A stretch of DNA of 64,000 nucleotides from Rasiella rasia (GCF_011044175.1 NZ_CP049057.1:3207501-3271500); one strand, 5' to 3'. Shown: positions 48,362 through 58,025, counted from the stretch's first letter. Notes: generated by a model not told the origin, from the letters alone. A program made the numbers and translations.

Positions 48362-51160
48362 ATGAAAAAAATTACTTTTTTATCAGTTTTGTTGATAAGC
48401 GCATTGAGCTTTGGGCAAAACGGAGCAGTGGATGGCATTTCCACTACTTCAAACCAAAATGTCACTACGAGAGTGACTAATAATACTGTAGTATCCTTTT
48501 CTGGAGAGATGGGACGCAGTAATGCTTCTTTTAACGGTACTGTATACCATAATCCTGAGTCTACAAGACAGATGCCAGTATTGGCATACGAGTCGGGGCC
48601 ATACTTTAGTATAGCAGGTACACCAGATGTAAGTCTGTTGGAAGATACAACCCTATTAATGCAAAATTATGGGTACGGTGTTCAAGTTGTTAATGATAAC
48701 CGAATTGCTGAAGATATTATTCTTGCAGACGATTATGATGTAACTTCTATGGAGTTTTTCGCGTATCAATCTTTTACGCCAACGGCACCTCCAACTATCA
48801 ACGAAATTAATATGCAAGTTTGGGACGGAGATCCAAGTTTGCCAGGTAGCTCTGTTATATATGGTGATGCTACTACTAACGTACTTACTAGTGTAGTATG
48901 GAGTGGAGCCTACAGACAATTAGAAAGTGGTCCAAATACAGACCGTGCTATTCACAGAATTACAGTAGATACTCCAGGCTTATCTTTAGCTGCAGGTACG
49001 TACTGGGTAGACTGGCAAATTGGTGGTACAGCGACTTCAGGTCCATGGCAACCACCTGTTGCGATTTTAGGTCAAACAACAACAGGAAATGGAATGCAAT
49101 CTATTGCGGGTACATGGGGAATCATGGAAGACCCAGGAACACTTACACAACAAGGAGCTCCTATTCGTGTGATGGGTGATTGTACAAGTTGTGCGTCATC
49201 TGCAACTACATTTACTACTTTAGGTGACCTTGAAGCTGCATGTCCAAGTGCAGTAGATTTCACAATGGAAGATTTTGCAGATTCAAACTTTGGTCCAAAC
49301 AGTGTTTCTGCATGTGGTGTAGAATTAAGTAATGCTGGTGATGGTACATGTTATAATGCCGGTGTTTTAGAAGAAGGATTTAGTATTACCGTCGGTGCTG
49401 GCGGTGGTGGTGGACTCACAGTTTTGTTAACAACAGGATTTATAGGAGTACCAAGTGACTATGTAGGAGCAAACTCGTTTGCAGACTTTACTATTCTAAA
49501 TTTTACTGGGCCAGATGACGTTTATAGTGCAGGATTCGACATTTTTAATAACTCTAATGTTGATACTGAAATACGTTTGTTCGATGCTGGAGGCATTCTA
49601 ATAGATACTTTCACAGTTACTAATCCTATAAATACTGCAAATTTCTTTGGCTTTATTTCAGATGTTCCTGTAAGTCGTGTTGAAATTGAAGGTATTGCAG
49701 GATCAGGTGAATTAATCTCAAATCTTCTTTTTGGTGCGTGTATTGAAAATGATATTTGTACAGATCCGTTTGTGTTAACATGTGGTGATGTAGTTGCTGG
49801 AGATACTTCAGACAATACAGACCAAGGTGGTGCTAACGATTCTTTAGATGAGTGGTACTCTTTCACAGGAACTGGATTCGAACAAGTAGTTACTATTTCA
49901 CTTTGTGATGGAGGAACAGCATTCGATTCTTTATTAACTGTGTACGATTCTTGCGGAGGCGCTGTAGTTGCAGACAATGATGATTCTTGTGGATTACAAT
50001 CTGAAGTAAGTTTTACGTCAGACGGAACATCTACATATTATATTGCAGTTGAAGGTTTTGATGCTTCTGAATTTGGCGCATACAATCTAGAGATTAGTTG
50101 TGTTGTACCTTTTGATAACTGTGATATTGCAGGGTCTATTAGTTGTGGAGAAACCGTTGTTGGTTCTACTGCAAATGCTAGTCCAGATCTTGGTGTTCCA
50201 GATTGTGGTGGAGGAAATGATGCTCCAGGTCTTTGGTATGTAATTAATGATACTTCAGGATTAGTGACAGATTACACAGTTTCATTGTGTGATGGTGGAA
50301 CTACGTACGATAGTAAATTAGTAGTATATTCAGGTGACTGTGGTGCTTTAGTTTGTGTTGCTGAAAATGACGATTCTTGCGGTCTTCAGTCTGAATTAAC
50401 ATTCCAAAGTGATGGTAGTTCTACTTACTATATACTTGTAAATGGTTTTAATGCAGCAAGCTCAGGAGATTTCTCTCTTAACTTATCTTGCCTTCCTGTA
50501 CCTCCTTTCAACGATATGATTGCAAATTCTATAGACGTAGATGAGGCAGGACTTCCTTACACAGATCCAGCAGTGCCTATGCCAGCAGCTACAACAGAAG
50601 CAGGTGGTACTCCAGCGGTTTGTGATAATGCTGGTGTATTAGGAGTTTGGTACAATTTTGTTCCAGAACTTAACGGTACAGCTACTGCTGAAGTAATTAG
50701 CCCAGCAGGATATACTTCAGTTACTTTTTACACAGCTCCAGACGAAGATTCTGTAGAAACAGATCTTACGTTAGTAGATTGGTTCGATAACCAGTGTGTA
50801 CCTGGAGCAGATGCTTCTATCCCTGTTGTAGCAGGACAAGCATACTACGTGTACGTTGCAAATCATGATGGTATTACTGATATCGTAATTGATGGTGACT
50901 TCTATCTTGGAGCAGATGATAACGTAATTCAAGGATTTAGTTATTTCCCGAATCCAGCAGATAACCAACTAAACTTAAGTTCTGGTAATGGTACAATTGA
51001 AAGTGCTGTTATTTATAACATCTTAGGTCAAGAAGTATTGTCTCAAAAAGTAGGAAGCAGCAATGCTCAATTGAATGTTGCAGGTCTTACAGTTGGAACC
51101 TATGTTTTAAAGGTTGTTGTTGATGGCGAATTAGGCATCTACAAAATTGTAAAGCAGTAA
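48362..51160 (+). CDS. T9SS-exported modular protein 4, diverged member of the array
   Basis: A 932-residue secreted protein with signal peptide KKITFLSVLLISALSFGQ. The N-terminal half has a beta-sandwich region (about 115-265; ILADDYDVTSMEFFAYQSF, INEINMQVWDGDPSLPGSSV) and a second one (about 285-455) containing GVELSNAGDGTCYNAGVL, a Gly-rich turn and VSRVEIEGIAG. Three Cys-containing PPC-like repeats follow (SLCDGGTAFDSLLTVYD; CGLQSEVSF), then a type A sorting domain ending YKIVKQ. The C-terminal half is homologous to the common module but diverged at many codons. The start is fixed by the promoter at 48329-48336. Confidence 0.83.
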   Translation: MKKITFLSVLLISALSFGQNGAVDGISTTSNQNVTTRVTNNTVVSFSGEMGRSNASFNGTVYHNPESTRQMPVLAYESGPYFSIAGTPDVSLLEDTTLLMQNYGYGVQVVNDNRIAEDIILADDYDVTSMEFFAYQSFTPTAPPTINEINMQVWDGDPSLPGSSVIYGDATTNVLTSVVWSGAYRQLESGPNTDRAIHRITVDTPGLSLAAGTYWVDWQIGGTATSGPWQPPVAILGQTTTGNGMQSIAGTWGIMEDPGTLTQQGAPIRVMGDCTSCASSATTFTTLGDLEAACPSAVDFTMEDFADSNFGPNSVSACGVELSNAGDGTCYNAGVLEEGFSITVGAGGGGGLTVLLTTGFIGVPSDYVGANSFADFTILNFTGPDDVYSAGFDIFNNSNVDTEIRLFDAGGILIDTFTVTNPINTANFFGFISDVPVSRVEIEGIAGSGELISNLLFGACIENDICTDPFVLTCGDVVAGDTSDNTDQGGANDSLDEWYSFTGTGFEQVVTISLCDGGTAFDSLLTVYDSCGGAVVADNDDSCGLQSEVSFTSDGTSTYYIAVEGFDASEFGAYNLEISCVVPFDNCDIAGSISCGETVVGSTANASPDLGVPDCGGGNDAPGLWYVINDTSGLVTDYTVSLCDGGTTYDSKLVVYSGDCGALVCVAENDDSCGLQSELTFQSDGSSTYYILVNGFNAASSGDFSLNLSCLPVPPFNDMIANSIDVDEAGLPYTDPAVPMPAATTEAGGTPAVCDNAGVLGVWYNFVPELNGTATAEVISPAGYTSVTFYTAPDEDSVETDLTLVDWFDNQCVPGADASIPVVAGQAYYVYVANHDGITDIVIDGDFYLGADDNVIQGFSYFPNPADNQLNLSSGNGTIESAVIYNILGQEVLSQKVGSSNAQLNVAGLTVGTYVLKVVVDGELGIYKIVKQ

Positions 51161-51187
51161 GCGATACAAACCTATAAATAGATTAAC

Positions 51188-51223
51188 AAGTCATCCCAAC
51201 ATTAGTTGGGGTGACTTTTTTTA
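51188..51223 (+). terminator. terminator of protein 4 gene
   Basis: A 13-bp stem (51188-51200 with 51205-51217, one T-G pair) with a 4-base loop, followed by a T-run. Confidence 0.92.
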
Positions 51224-51228
51224 TTACG

Positions 51229-51236
51229 TAACTTTG
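51229..51236 (+). promoter_or_regulatory. -7 promoter element for the glycosyltransferase gene
   Basis: TAACTTTG matches TAnnTTTG, 7 bases before the ATG at 51244, so the leader is nearly absent. Confidence 0.55.
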
Positions 51237-51243
51237 CGTCCCT

Positions 51244-52245
51244 ATGAAGCGAAGTTATTCCTTTATCATTCCTGTATACAATAGACCCCAAGAAATTAAA
51301 GAGTTGTTGGAGAGTTTTTTAGTGCTGCAATCTAACCATGAATATGAAATTGTTATTGTAGAAGATGGTAGTAGTGAAACATCGGAAGCTGTAGTAAAAC
51401 AATTTGAAAACTCTTTAAATATATCGTACTACACTAAACCAAATTCAGGTCCTGGAGATTCTCGTAACTACGGAATGAAAAAGGCTACAGGTAACTATTT
51501 TATCATCCTCGATTCAGACTGTTTACTTCCTTCTCATTATTTGGAAACTGTAGATTATTTTCTTGACAATAAGTACTATGATTGCTATGGCGGGGCAGAC
51601 GCAGCACATCAAAACTTTTCAGATTTACAGAAAGCTATAAATTATGTTATGACCTCATTTTTAACTACAGGAGGTATTCGAGGCGCAAAAAAGAGCGTCA
51701 ATAAATTTGAGCCTAGAAGTTTCAATATGGGAATTTCTAAGGAAGCATTTAATGCCACTGGCGGATTTGCGAAGATACATCCAGGAGAAGACCCCGATTT
51801 GTCACAGCGTATTCTAAAAGCTAATTTTGAAACTACCTATATTCCAGATGCCTATGTATTTCATAAAAGACGAATTTCATGGCATAAGTTTTATACCCAG
51901 GTTAAGAAATTTGGCCTCGTACGCCCCATCTTAAATAAATGGCACCCAAATGCAGCAAAAATCACTTTTTGGTTTCCTACCCTTTTTCTCTTCTTTGTTG
52001 TAGCGACTTTAGTTTTAAGCATTTTGGTTTCTTGGCTGCTAGCTTTACCATTGGTAAGTTATATTTTCATGATTTTAATAGATGCTAGTATCAAGAACAA
52101 AAGTATCTCAATCGGATTTTTAGCCGTATGGGCAATGTTCGTACAGTTTTTTGGTTATGGGATGGCATTTTTGAAGTCCACCTTTTTTATTCATTGGCTG
52201 AATAAAGAACCCGAAAAGCAATTTCCGAAGTTATTTTTTAAGTAA
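51244..52245 (+). CDS. family 2 glycosyltransferase, membrane-bound
   Basis: A 333-residue GT-A fold transferase. The start RSYSFIIPVYNRPQEIKELLESF is typical of family 2, with VEDGSSE near 40, the DxD-like metal motif ILDSDC near 92-97, and EDP with the GEDPDLSQRI helix near 181. Two to three C-terminal membrane helices (about 238-315) anchor it. The sugar donor and acceptor are unknown; it may add sugars to a lipid or surface glycan. It is followed by a YbbR-like gene after 23 bases. Confidence 0.9.
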   Translation: MKRSYSFIIPVYNRPQEIKELLESFLVLQSNHEYEIVIVEDGSSETSEAVVKQFENSLNISYYTKPNSGPGDSRNYGMKKATGNYFIILDSDCLLPSHYLETVDYFLDNKYYDCYGGADAAHQNFSDLQKAINYVMTSFLTTGGIRGAKKSVNKFEPRSFNMGISKEAFNATGGFAKIHPGEDPDLSQRILKANFETTYIPDAYVFHKRRISWHKFYTQVKKFGLVRPILNKWHPNAAKITFWFPTLFLFFVVATLVLSILVSWLLALPLVSYIFMILIDASIKNKSISIGFLAVWAMFVQFFGYGMAFLKSTFFIHWLNKEPEKQFPKLFFK

Positions 52246-52268
52246 CTTTTACCACAAATAAATAATCA

Positions 52269-53219
52269 ATGGCAGTTTCAAACAAATCTTTTAAAAGCAT
52301 AAAAGTAAATATGTTTTTTTTCTTTCTGTTACTTGCTATTGTGTTCTGGGCACTTACTAAATTTTCTAAAGAGAATACAGCTCAGATAGAGACAGCTTTT
52401 ACGTACCAAAATATACCAGAAGAGTATTTGTTGGCTGAAGAGAACCCAAATAGCGTTAACTTTTATATCACCACAAATGGAATCGATTTTTTAATCTACA
52501 AAATAAAAAAACCTACGGTTGTAGTAGATGTGTCTAAATACTTTGATACCGATACAAAAGTTGCAAAACTAAGTGATGAAGAATTGAAAGATGAGCTCAC
52601 TAAACAAATTGGCTATACTGGAACCATACGAAATCTTTCAGAAAAAGGTATCACAATTCAATTACAAGGAGTACAAGCTAAAAAAATTCCTGTGGTGGTA
52701 AGAGCAAAGATTTCTTATAGAAACGGATTTAGAGCATTAGACAGCGTCTATGCAGATCCAGACTCTATTTTAGTTTCTGGACCATCACGTTATTTAGATT
52801 CTATTACTAGAATTGCAACCAAGGAAGTAATTATAGAGAATGTTGGAGCTAACCTTTCCGAAGAAATAGCCTTACTTCCTTTACCCTACAAAGATTTAGT
52901 AACCAGAACTACAAGTGTTACCCTAAAACAAGAGGTAATGGAATTTGCTCAGAAAAAAATTACACTGCCTATTTCCGTAGAAAACATACCCGCTAACACA
53001 AGTATTAAATTAATTCCACAGCGTATCACAGTAACTTGTGTAATGCCAATAGAGAAGTTTAATACCATTTCTGAACAAGATTTTCAAGTGGTTTGTGACT
53101 ATAACGACAGAAATACAGAAGAAAATTTTTTGTCTCCCACTTTAGTTAAAGTTCCTTCTTATGCAAAAAGTGTGGAGCTGTCACCTAAGAAAATTGATTT
53201 TCTCATCTTTAAAAAGTAA
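52269..53219 (+). CDS. YbbR-like domain protein
   Basis: A 316-residue protein with an N-terminal membrane helix (about 14-33, MFFFFLLLAIVFWALTKF) and an extracytoplasmic part of beta repeats resembling YbbR domains: KIPVVVRAKISYRNGFRALDSVYADPDSILVSGP is the most typical. In Firmicutes the YbbR protein regulates the diadenylate cyclase, but no cyclase gene is adjacent here, so the role is open. coaE begins on the second base after its stop. Confidence 0.82.
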   Translation: MAVSNKSFKSIKVNMFFFFLLLAIVFWALTKFSKENTAQIETAFTYQNIPEEYLLAEENPNSVNFYITTNGIDFLIYKIKKPTVVVDVSKYFDTDTKVAKLSDEELKDELTKQIGYTGTIRNLSEKGITIQLQGVQAKKIPVVVRAKISYRNGFRALDSVYADPDSILVSGPSRYLDSITRIATKEVIIENVGANLSEEIALLPLPYKDLVTRTTSVTLKQEVMEFAQKKITLPISVENIPANTSIKLIPQRITVTCVMPIEKFNTISEQDFQVVCDYNDRNTEENFLSPTLVKVPSYAKSVELSPKKIDFLIFKK

Positions 53220-53220
53220 T

Positions 53221-53805
53221 ATGAAGATTGTTGGACTTACAGGTGGAATAGGAAGTGGAAAAACTACGGTAGCTAAGATGTTTCAAGAATTAGGAGTGCC
53301 AGTTTACATTGCAGATATTGAAGCGAAGAAACTTACTAATTCGTCTAAAATAATTCATCGAAAGCTCACTCAGCTTTTGGGCAAGGAGGCATATACAGAT
53401 GGAGTGCTAAACCGCGTTTTTGTTGCAAAATTAGTTTTTAATGATGCTACCTTACTAAAAGCAGTTAATGAAATTATTCACCCCAAAGTGGCTCAACACT
53501 TTAAACGATGGGTTAAAAAACAACATGGACCCTATTGTGTGAAGGAAGCAGCAATTTTATTTGAAAATGGGAGCTATGTAGATTGCGACCTCACAATTTT
53601 AGTAACTGCCCCTGTAGAAGAGAGGATACGCCGTGTGCAGCAAAGAGATTACAATACTCGAGAGGCAATAGTGGCAAGGATGAACAACCAGTGGTCTGAT
53701 GAAAAGAAAATTAAGCTGGCAGATGTAGTTATACACAACCTTGACTTGGCAAGTACCAAAATTCAGATTAAAAACCTACATGCAAAACTCTCAGAAGCCC
53801 CGTAA
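53221..53805 (+). CDS. coaE: dephospho-CoA kinase
   Basis: CoaE phosphorylates dephospho-CoA, the last step of coenzyme A synthesis. The 194-residue protein starts at the ATG at 53221 (MKIVGLTGGIGSGKTT), with the P-loop GGIGSGKT at 8-15. A longer frame opens at 53161 but would overlap the YbbR gene by about 60 bases and add non-homologous residues. Other marks are ADIEAKKLT, a PKVAQHF segment and the lid QQRDYNTREAIVARMNNQ. Confidence 0.95.
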   Translation: MKIVGLTGGIGSGKTTVAKMFQELGVPVYIADIEAKKLTNSSKIIHRKLTQLLGKEAYTDGVLNRVFVAKLVFNDATLLKAVNEIIHPKVAQHFKRWVKKQHGPYCVKEAAILFENGSYVDCDLTILVTAPVEERIRRVQQRDYNTREAIVARMNNQWSDEKKIKLADVVIHNLDLASTKIQIKNLHAKLSEAP

Positions 53806-53867
53806 TTAAAGTAGATTATTACTGTTAACATTTGGTTAAACCACCATTTCGCTAAATGTTAAAATCT

Positions 53868-53875
53868 TACTTTTG
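53868..53875 (+). promoter_or_regulatory. -7 promoter element for the two-component system, nearly leaderless
   Basis: TACTTTTG matches TAnnTTTG, with 4 bases before the kinase ATG at 53880. Confidence 0.6.
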
Positions 53876-53879
53876 AGAA

Positions 53880-55442
53880 ATGAACAAAAGGCTATTTTCC
53901 CTTCTTATTGCGCTGATGTCCTTATCCCTTCTTGGGATTATTTTTGTTCAAGGATATTGGATTTCTAATTCTTATCAGACCAAGGAAGAATACTTTAGTT
54001 CAAATGTAAAAAACTCACTCTTAAATGTTGCTGCAAAAATACAATCTAGAGAGTTAGATGATTATTACTATATCTACAGCGATATGGTAGATAGTATTGG
54101 AAGCCCAGAAAGAGTAACAATAAATGAACTTTTATACGCTACACGTGATGGGGGGGTAGATGAAAAAAGTGTTTTCTACAATAGTATACTCGAAGAAGAT
54201 TTTAAATTGTCTACCAATATCTTAGATACAGAAATAGACAGTATTCAGTTTAAAAGATTAACCAATCGTAAAAAACGTATTATTTTAAAATCTGGTCTCG
54301 ATGGAAATAATAGCAGCACTTCCGAAATTGAAACAATAGATAGACTTACTGATTTTGAACGAAACCAGTTTGACGCCGCTTTTAAGAATATCTCAGGGAA
54401 AAAGCCTATCCATAAAAGAACAAACAAGTTAGAAATTGACACCCTTCTAACAAAGGAACTTGCAGATCATAATGTGAATACTCCCTTCGAGTATGCAATT
54501 TTTAGTAAAACCTTAGCTACCAAAGTACAATCTGAAAATTTTGAATTAGACCCTGGCAATACTTATAGTACTCCACTGTTTGTAAATGAAGATCTTAACA
54601 CCAAATACCAATTGTTTGTTGGGTTTCCTGGAAAAAAGAAGGAAGTGTTAAACAGTATTTTAGGTATGGCAGCGCTTTCTTTAGTGTTTACAGGAGTGAT
54701 TGTGTTGGCCTATAGTAGTGCCCTCTCTCAACTATTTAAACAACGTCAAATCTCTCAGATTAAGAGCGATTTTATAAATAACATGACGCACGAATTTAAG
54801 ACACCTATCGCAACTATAAATTTAGCCTTAGACGCGCTTAAAAACCCTAAAGTAAAAGATAACAAAGAATTTTTGAATCGATATTTAGGGATGATTCGTG
54901 ATGAAAATAGAAGAATGCATGCGCAGGTTGAAAACGTTCTGCGAATTTCTAAGTTAGAGAAAAATGAGCTCGATTTACCTAAAGAACGTTTAAAATTACA
55001 CGAAATAGTAGAAAGCGCAATTACCCATGTAGAATTAATCATTGAAGACCGGGGCGGCTATATTAAAACCCATTTTGGTGCCCTGAAATCGTCTATTCTT
55101 GCAAACGATTCTCATATGACCAACGTAATTGTGAATATGCTTGACAACGCTATTAAATATTCTGAGGATACCCCTAAAATTGATATTTATACTGAAAACG
55201 TTAAGAATAGTATCATTCTTAAAATTCGAGATCAAGGGATGGGAATGACGAAATCGGTTCAGAAACAAATTTTTGAAAAATTTTACCGTGAACATACGGG
55301 TGATATACACAACGTTAAGGGACACGGTTTAGGCCTTGCTTATGTTAAGCGGATATTAGACGATCACGACGCCGAGATATTCGTTGAAAGTGAGAAAGGC
55401 AAAGGAAGTACCTTCATTATTAAATTACACTTAATATCATAA
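53880..55442 (+). CDS. membrane sensor histidine kinase
   Basis: A 520-residue two-component sensor. Helix TM1 is at about 5-28, a periplasmic sensing region of about 230 residues has no known domain, and TM2 is at about 259-282. The dimerisation/phosphoacceptor motif NNMTHEFKTPIATI has His304, and the ATPase domain has the N box (MLDNAIKYSED), DQGMGM, FEKFYRE and GHGLGLAYV. It ends 3 bases before the response regulator gene. The stimulus is unknown; the arrangement resembles the RprXY-like systems of Bacteroidota. Confidence 0.95.
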   Translation: MNKRLFSLLIALMSLSLLGIIFVQGYWISNSYQTKEEYFSSNVKNSLLNVAAKIQSRELDDYYYIYSDMVDSIGSPERVTINELLYATRDGGVDEKSVFYNSILEEDFKLSTNILDTEIDSIQFKRLTNRKKRIILKSGLDGNNSSTSEIETIDRLTDFERNQFDAAFKNISGKKPIHKRTNKLEIDTLLTKELADHNVNTPFEYAIFSKTLATKVQSENFELDPGNTYSTPLFVNEDLNTKYQLFVGFPGKKKEVLNSILGMAALSLVFTGVIVLAYSSALSQLFKQRQISQIKSDFINNMTHEFKTPIATINLALDALKNPKVKDNKEFLNRYLGMIRDENRRMHAQVENVLRISKLEKNELDLPKERLKLHEIVESAITHVELIIEDRGGYIKTHFGALKSSILANDSHMTNVIVNMLDNAIKYSEDTPKIDIYTENVKNSIILKIRDQGMGMTKSVQKQIFEKFYREHTGDIHNVKGHGLGLAYVKRILDDHDAEIFVESEKGKGSTFIIKLHLIS

Positions 55443-55445
55443 CTT

Positions 55446-56162
55446 ATGGAAACTGAAAACAAAAAGATTCTCCTAGTAGAAGACGATCCAAATTTTGGAA
55501 CAGTCTTAAAAGATTACCTCGCTATGAACGACTACGATGTGGTTCATGCTAAAAACGGAATGGAAGGTTTCGAAAAATTTAAAAAAGACGATTACGATCT
55601 TTGTATCCTTGACGTCATGATGCCGTATAAAGACGGTTTTACACTTGCTAAAGAAATTCGCGAGAAGAACGAAGATGTTCCAATCATTTTCTTAACGGCT
55701 AAAGCCATGAAAGAAGATGTGCTAAAAGGGTATAAAGTAGGAGCAGACGACTATTTAAATAAACCTTTCGATAGTGAAGTATTGCTTATGAAGATTAAGG
55801 CAATTATTCAAAGGAAAGCGACAGATTCTCTTGCAGACAGTAAGCAGTTCGAATTTGTTGTGGGTAATTTTCATCTTAATTCTAAGCTTCGCTTTTTAAC
55901 CTATAAAAAGGAAGAGCCTAGTAAGTTATCCCCAAAAGAAAACGAGTTATTACGTCTATTAGCGTTGCATAAAAATGACCTGATGCCACGTGAATTAGCA
56001 CTCACAAAGATTTGGAGAGATGATAACTATTTCACCTCTAGAAGTATGGATGTGTATATTGCAAAACTCCGTAAATACTTAAGTAAAGACGATGGAGTTG
56101 AAATTATTAATATTCACGGTGAAGGCTTCCGTTTGGTAGTAAAAGACGAAGTAGACCAATAA
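55446..56162 (+). CDS. OmpR/PhoB-family response regulator
   Basis: A 238-residue transcription factor and partner of the preceding kinase. The receiver domain (1-125) has the acidic pocket VEDDP, the phosphoacceptor Asp56 in CILDVMMP, Thr in FLTAKAM and Lys in LNKPFD. The winged-helix DNA-binding domain (about 140-232) has SPKENELLRLLALHKNDLMPRELAL and SMDVYIAKLRKYLSKD. Target genes cannot be inferred. The pair has one promoter and one terminator. Confidence 0.96.
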   Translation: METENKKILLVEDDPNFGTVLKDYLAMNDYDVVHAKNGMEGFEKFKKDDYDLCILDVMMPYKDGFTLAKEIREKNEDVPIIFLTAKAMKEDVLKGYKVGADDYLNKPFDSEVLLMKIKAIIQRKATDSLADSKQFEFVVGNFHLNSKLRFLTYKKEEPSKLSPKENELLRLLALHKNDLMPRELALTKIWRDDNYFTSRSMDVYIAKLRKYLSKDDGVEIINIHGEGFRLVVKDEVDQ

Positions 56163-56183
56163 TATAAGTTAAATAAGTGTCAT

Positions 56184-56218
56184 AAACGCCACCTAATTTA
56201 GTTTGGGTTGGCGTTTTT
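56184..56218. terminator. bidirectional terminator between the response regulator and miaA
   Basis: AAACGCCA (56184-56191) pairs with TGGCGTTT (56209-56216), followed by T on the plus strand; on the minus strand TTT also follows the stem. It overlaps the last codons and stop of miaA and can serve both convergent genes. Confidence 0.75.
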
Positions 56219-57121
56219 GTGTTCTATAAACTCGCAAATTTCAGCGTGTGGCTTGGCATAATCGAACCAATGTATGGCTGTGTTTTTTCTAAACCAAGTG
56301 CCTTGTCTTTTGGCAAAACGCCTGGTGTTTTTTTTAATTTCTGAAACAGCTTTTTCTAGAGAACACTGTCTGTCTAAATATGTAAACAACTCTTTGTAAC
56401 CAACAGTTTGCAACGCATTAAGATCTTTGTGCGCGTATAAATTTTGCACTTCTTGTAGAAGCCCTTGTTTCATCATTTGGTCTACACGCATATTAATTCT
56501 ATCATACACCAATTGCCGGTCTGCTGAGAGTCCGATGTAAAGGGTATCGAATTTTCTTGCTTTTTTAGTTAGTGTTAGGAATGATGAGAAAGGCGTACCT
56601 GTGGCGCGTATAATTTCAAGGGCTCTAATTACCCTATGTTGATTGTCTATTGCTACAGTTTCAAAATATACGGGGTCTTTTTCTCGTAATTCTGTTTGTA
56701 ATTTTGAAATTCCGTAGGTGTTAAACTCTTCTATTAACTGTTGTCTAATTTCTGGTGCGACCTTCGGAAAAGCATCTAAACCTCGCACTACGGCGTCTAC
56801 ATAGAGTCCAGAACCTCCCACCATAACCACAATAGGATGTTTCTTGAATAATTGATTTAAGGTATCAATTGCATCTCGTTCAAAATCGCCTACATTATAG
56901 GGTGTGAAAATACTTCGGTCTTGAATAAAATGATGTGGGGCGGCTTCTAATTCTTCGGGAGAGGGAACCGCTGTACCAATTGCCATTTCAGCAAAAAACT
57001 GCCTAGAATCTGCAGAGATAATTTCCGTAGAAAAATACTTGGCAACCGAAATACTTAAAGCTGTCTTTCCAATGGCCGTAGGACCTACAATACAAACAAG
57101 CAATGGTCTCTTAGTGGGCAT
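56198..57121 (-). CDS. miaA: tRNA dimethylallyltransferase
   Basis: MiaA adds a dimethylallyl group to A37 of tRNAs reading UNN codons. The protein has 307 residues starting MPTKRPLLVCIVGPTAIGKT (P-loop GPTAIGKT at 13-20), with ISADSRQF, VGGSGLYVDAVVRGLD and the tail NTRRFAKRQGTWFRK. The ATG at 57121 is chosen because it gives the family N-terminus; an earlier in-frame start at 57160 would overlap the channel gene. It begins 2 bases after that gene's stop. Confidence 0.95.
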   Translation of the reverse strand: MPTKRPLLVCIVGPTAIGKTALSISVAKYFSTEIISADSRQFFAEMAIGTAVPSPEELEAAPHHFIQDRSIFTPYNVGDFERDAIDTLNQLFKKHPIVVMVGGSGLYVDAVVRGLDAFPKVAPEIRQQLIEEFNTYGISKLQTELREKDPVYFETVAIDNQHRVIRALEIIRATGTPFSSFLTLTKKARKFDTLYIGLSADRQLVYDRINMRVDQMMKQGLLQEVQNLYAHKDLNALQTVGYKELFTYLDRQCSLEKAVSEIKKNTRRFAKRQGTWFRKNTAIHWFDYAKPHAEICEFIEHKNANPN

Positions 57122-57123
57122 TG

Positions 57124-57984
57124 TTAAAAGATATCTTCTGGATGCAAAGGAGTTCCGCATTTATGACAATAATCTGCATCATCTCTATGTTTCTTTGCAT
57201 TGCAATTTCTACAACTCTGGCTATTTACGTGCACATAATCTGAGTCGTCTATTTTAGAACTTCCAGTGCTTTTAACATATTCTGCGCTTACAATTCCAGT
57301 AGGAACCGCAATGATACCATACCCCATAATCATAATCACCGCAGCAATTAGTTGCCCTAAGGGTGTTACCGGGGCTATATCGCCAAATCCAACAGTGGTA
57401 AGGGTAACAATACACCAATAAACGCTTACAGGAATACTAACAAAGCCACTTTCTTCTCCTTCAACAATATACATCAAGGTGCCTGCAATGATCGAAATAA
57501 TAAGTACGGCAAATAGAAATACCAGTATTTTTGGACGACTATCAAGCAATGCTTTTCTTAGCTTGTTAGATTCGCCTATGTAGCGTGTTACCTTGAGTAT
57601 TCTAAACACTCGTAGCAGTCGCAATGCTCTTACAGTTAGTAAGAAATTGCTTCCAGCTAAAATAAATGACAAGTACAACGGAATGGTAGATAGAAAATCG
57701 ATTACCCCGTAAAAGCTAAAAATGTATCGTGCAGGACGCTTAATGGTAATAATTCTGGCAATGTACTCGAATGAGAAGAAGATAGTAATAACCCATTCCC
57801 CATAATATAGATAGTCATACACCTCTGGTGGCCATCCTCGTACGCTTTCAACCATAACAAAGATAACACTCAGTAAAATAAGAATGAGTAGCACAACGTC
57901 AAAGAGTTTACCCATGGGCGTATCTGCCTCATAAATGATTGTATGTAAATCTCTGCGCCAGTTATGTTTTTGCGTTGGTTCCAA
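57124..57984 (-). CDS. voltage-gated-type K+ channel with C-terminal zinc ribbon
   Basis: A 286-residue six-helix ion channel. Helix S4 has regularly spaced arginines (LTVRALRLLRVFRILKVTRY, 116-135), and the selectivity filter TVGFGD (197-202) is the K+ type with Phe in place of Tyr. After the pore helix is a short linker and a C-terminal zinc ribbon with four cysteines (258, 261, 273, 276: CRNC ... CHKC). The ribbon is not part of the standard voltage-gated channel. It may sense metal or redox or assemble subunits; that is inference. It is upstream of miaA in the same direction. Confidence 0.9.
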   Translation of the reverse strand: MEPTQKHNWRRDLHTIIYEADTPMGKLFDVVLLILILLSVIFVMVESVRGWPPEVYDYLYYGEWVITIFFSFEYIARIITIKRPARYIFSFYGVIDFLSTIPLYLSFILAGSNFLLTVRALRLLRVFRILKVTRYIGESNKLRKALLDSRPKILVFLFAVLIISIIAGTLMYIVEGEESGFVSIPVSVYWCIVTLTTVGFGDIAPVTPLGQLIAAVIMIMGYGIIAVPTGIVSAEYVKSTGSSKIDDSDYVHVNSQSCRNCNAKKHRDDADYCHKCGTPLHPEDIF

Positions 57985-58025
57985 CTACAATTAGGTTTTG
58001 TATATATAAAAGTAAGTAAGTTTCT

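Noticed and set aside
53161-53220. Upstream start for coaE inside the YbbR gene
   Set aside because: The extension has no kinase homology; the P-loop spacing is normal from the ATG at 53221.
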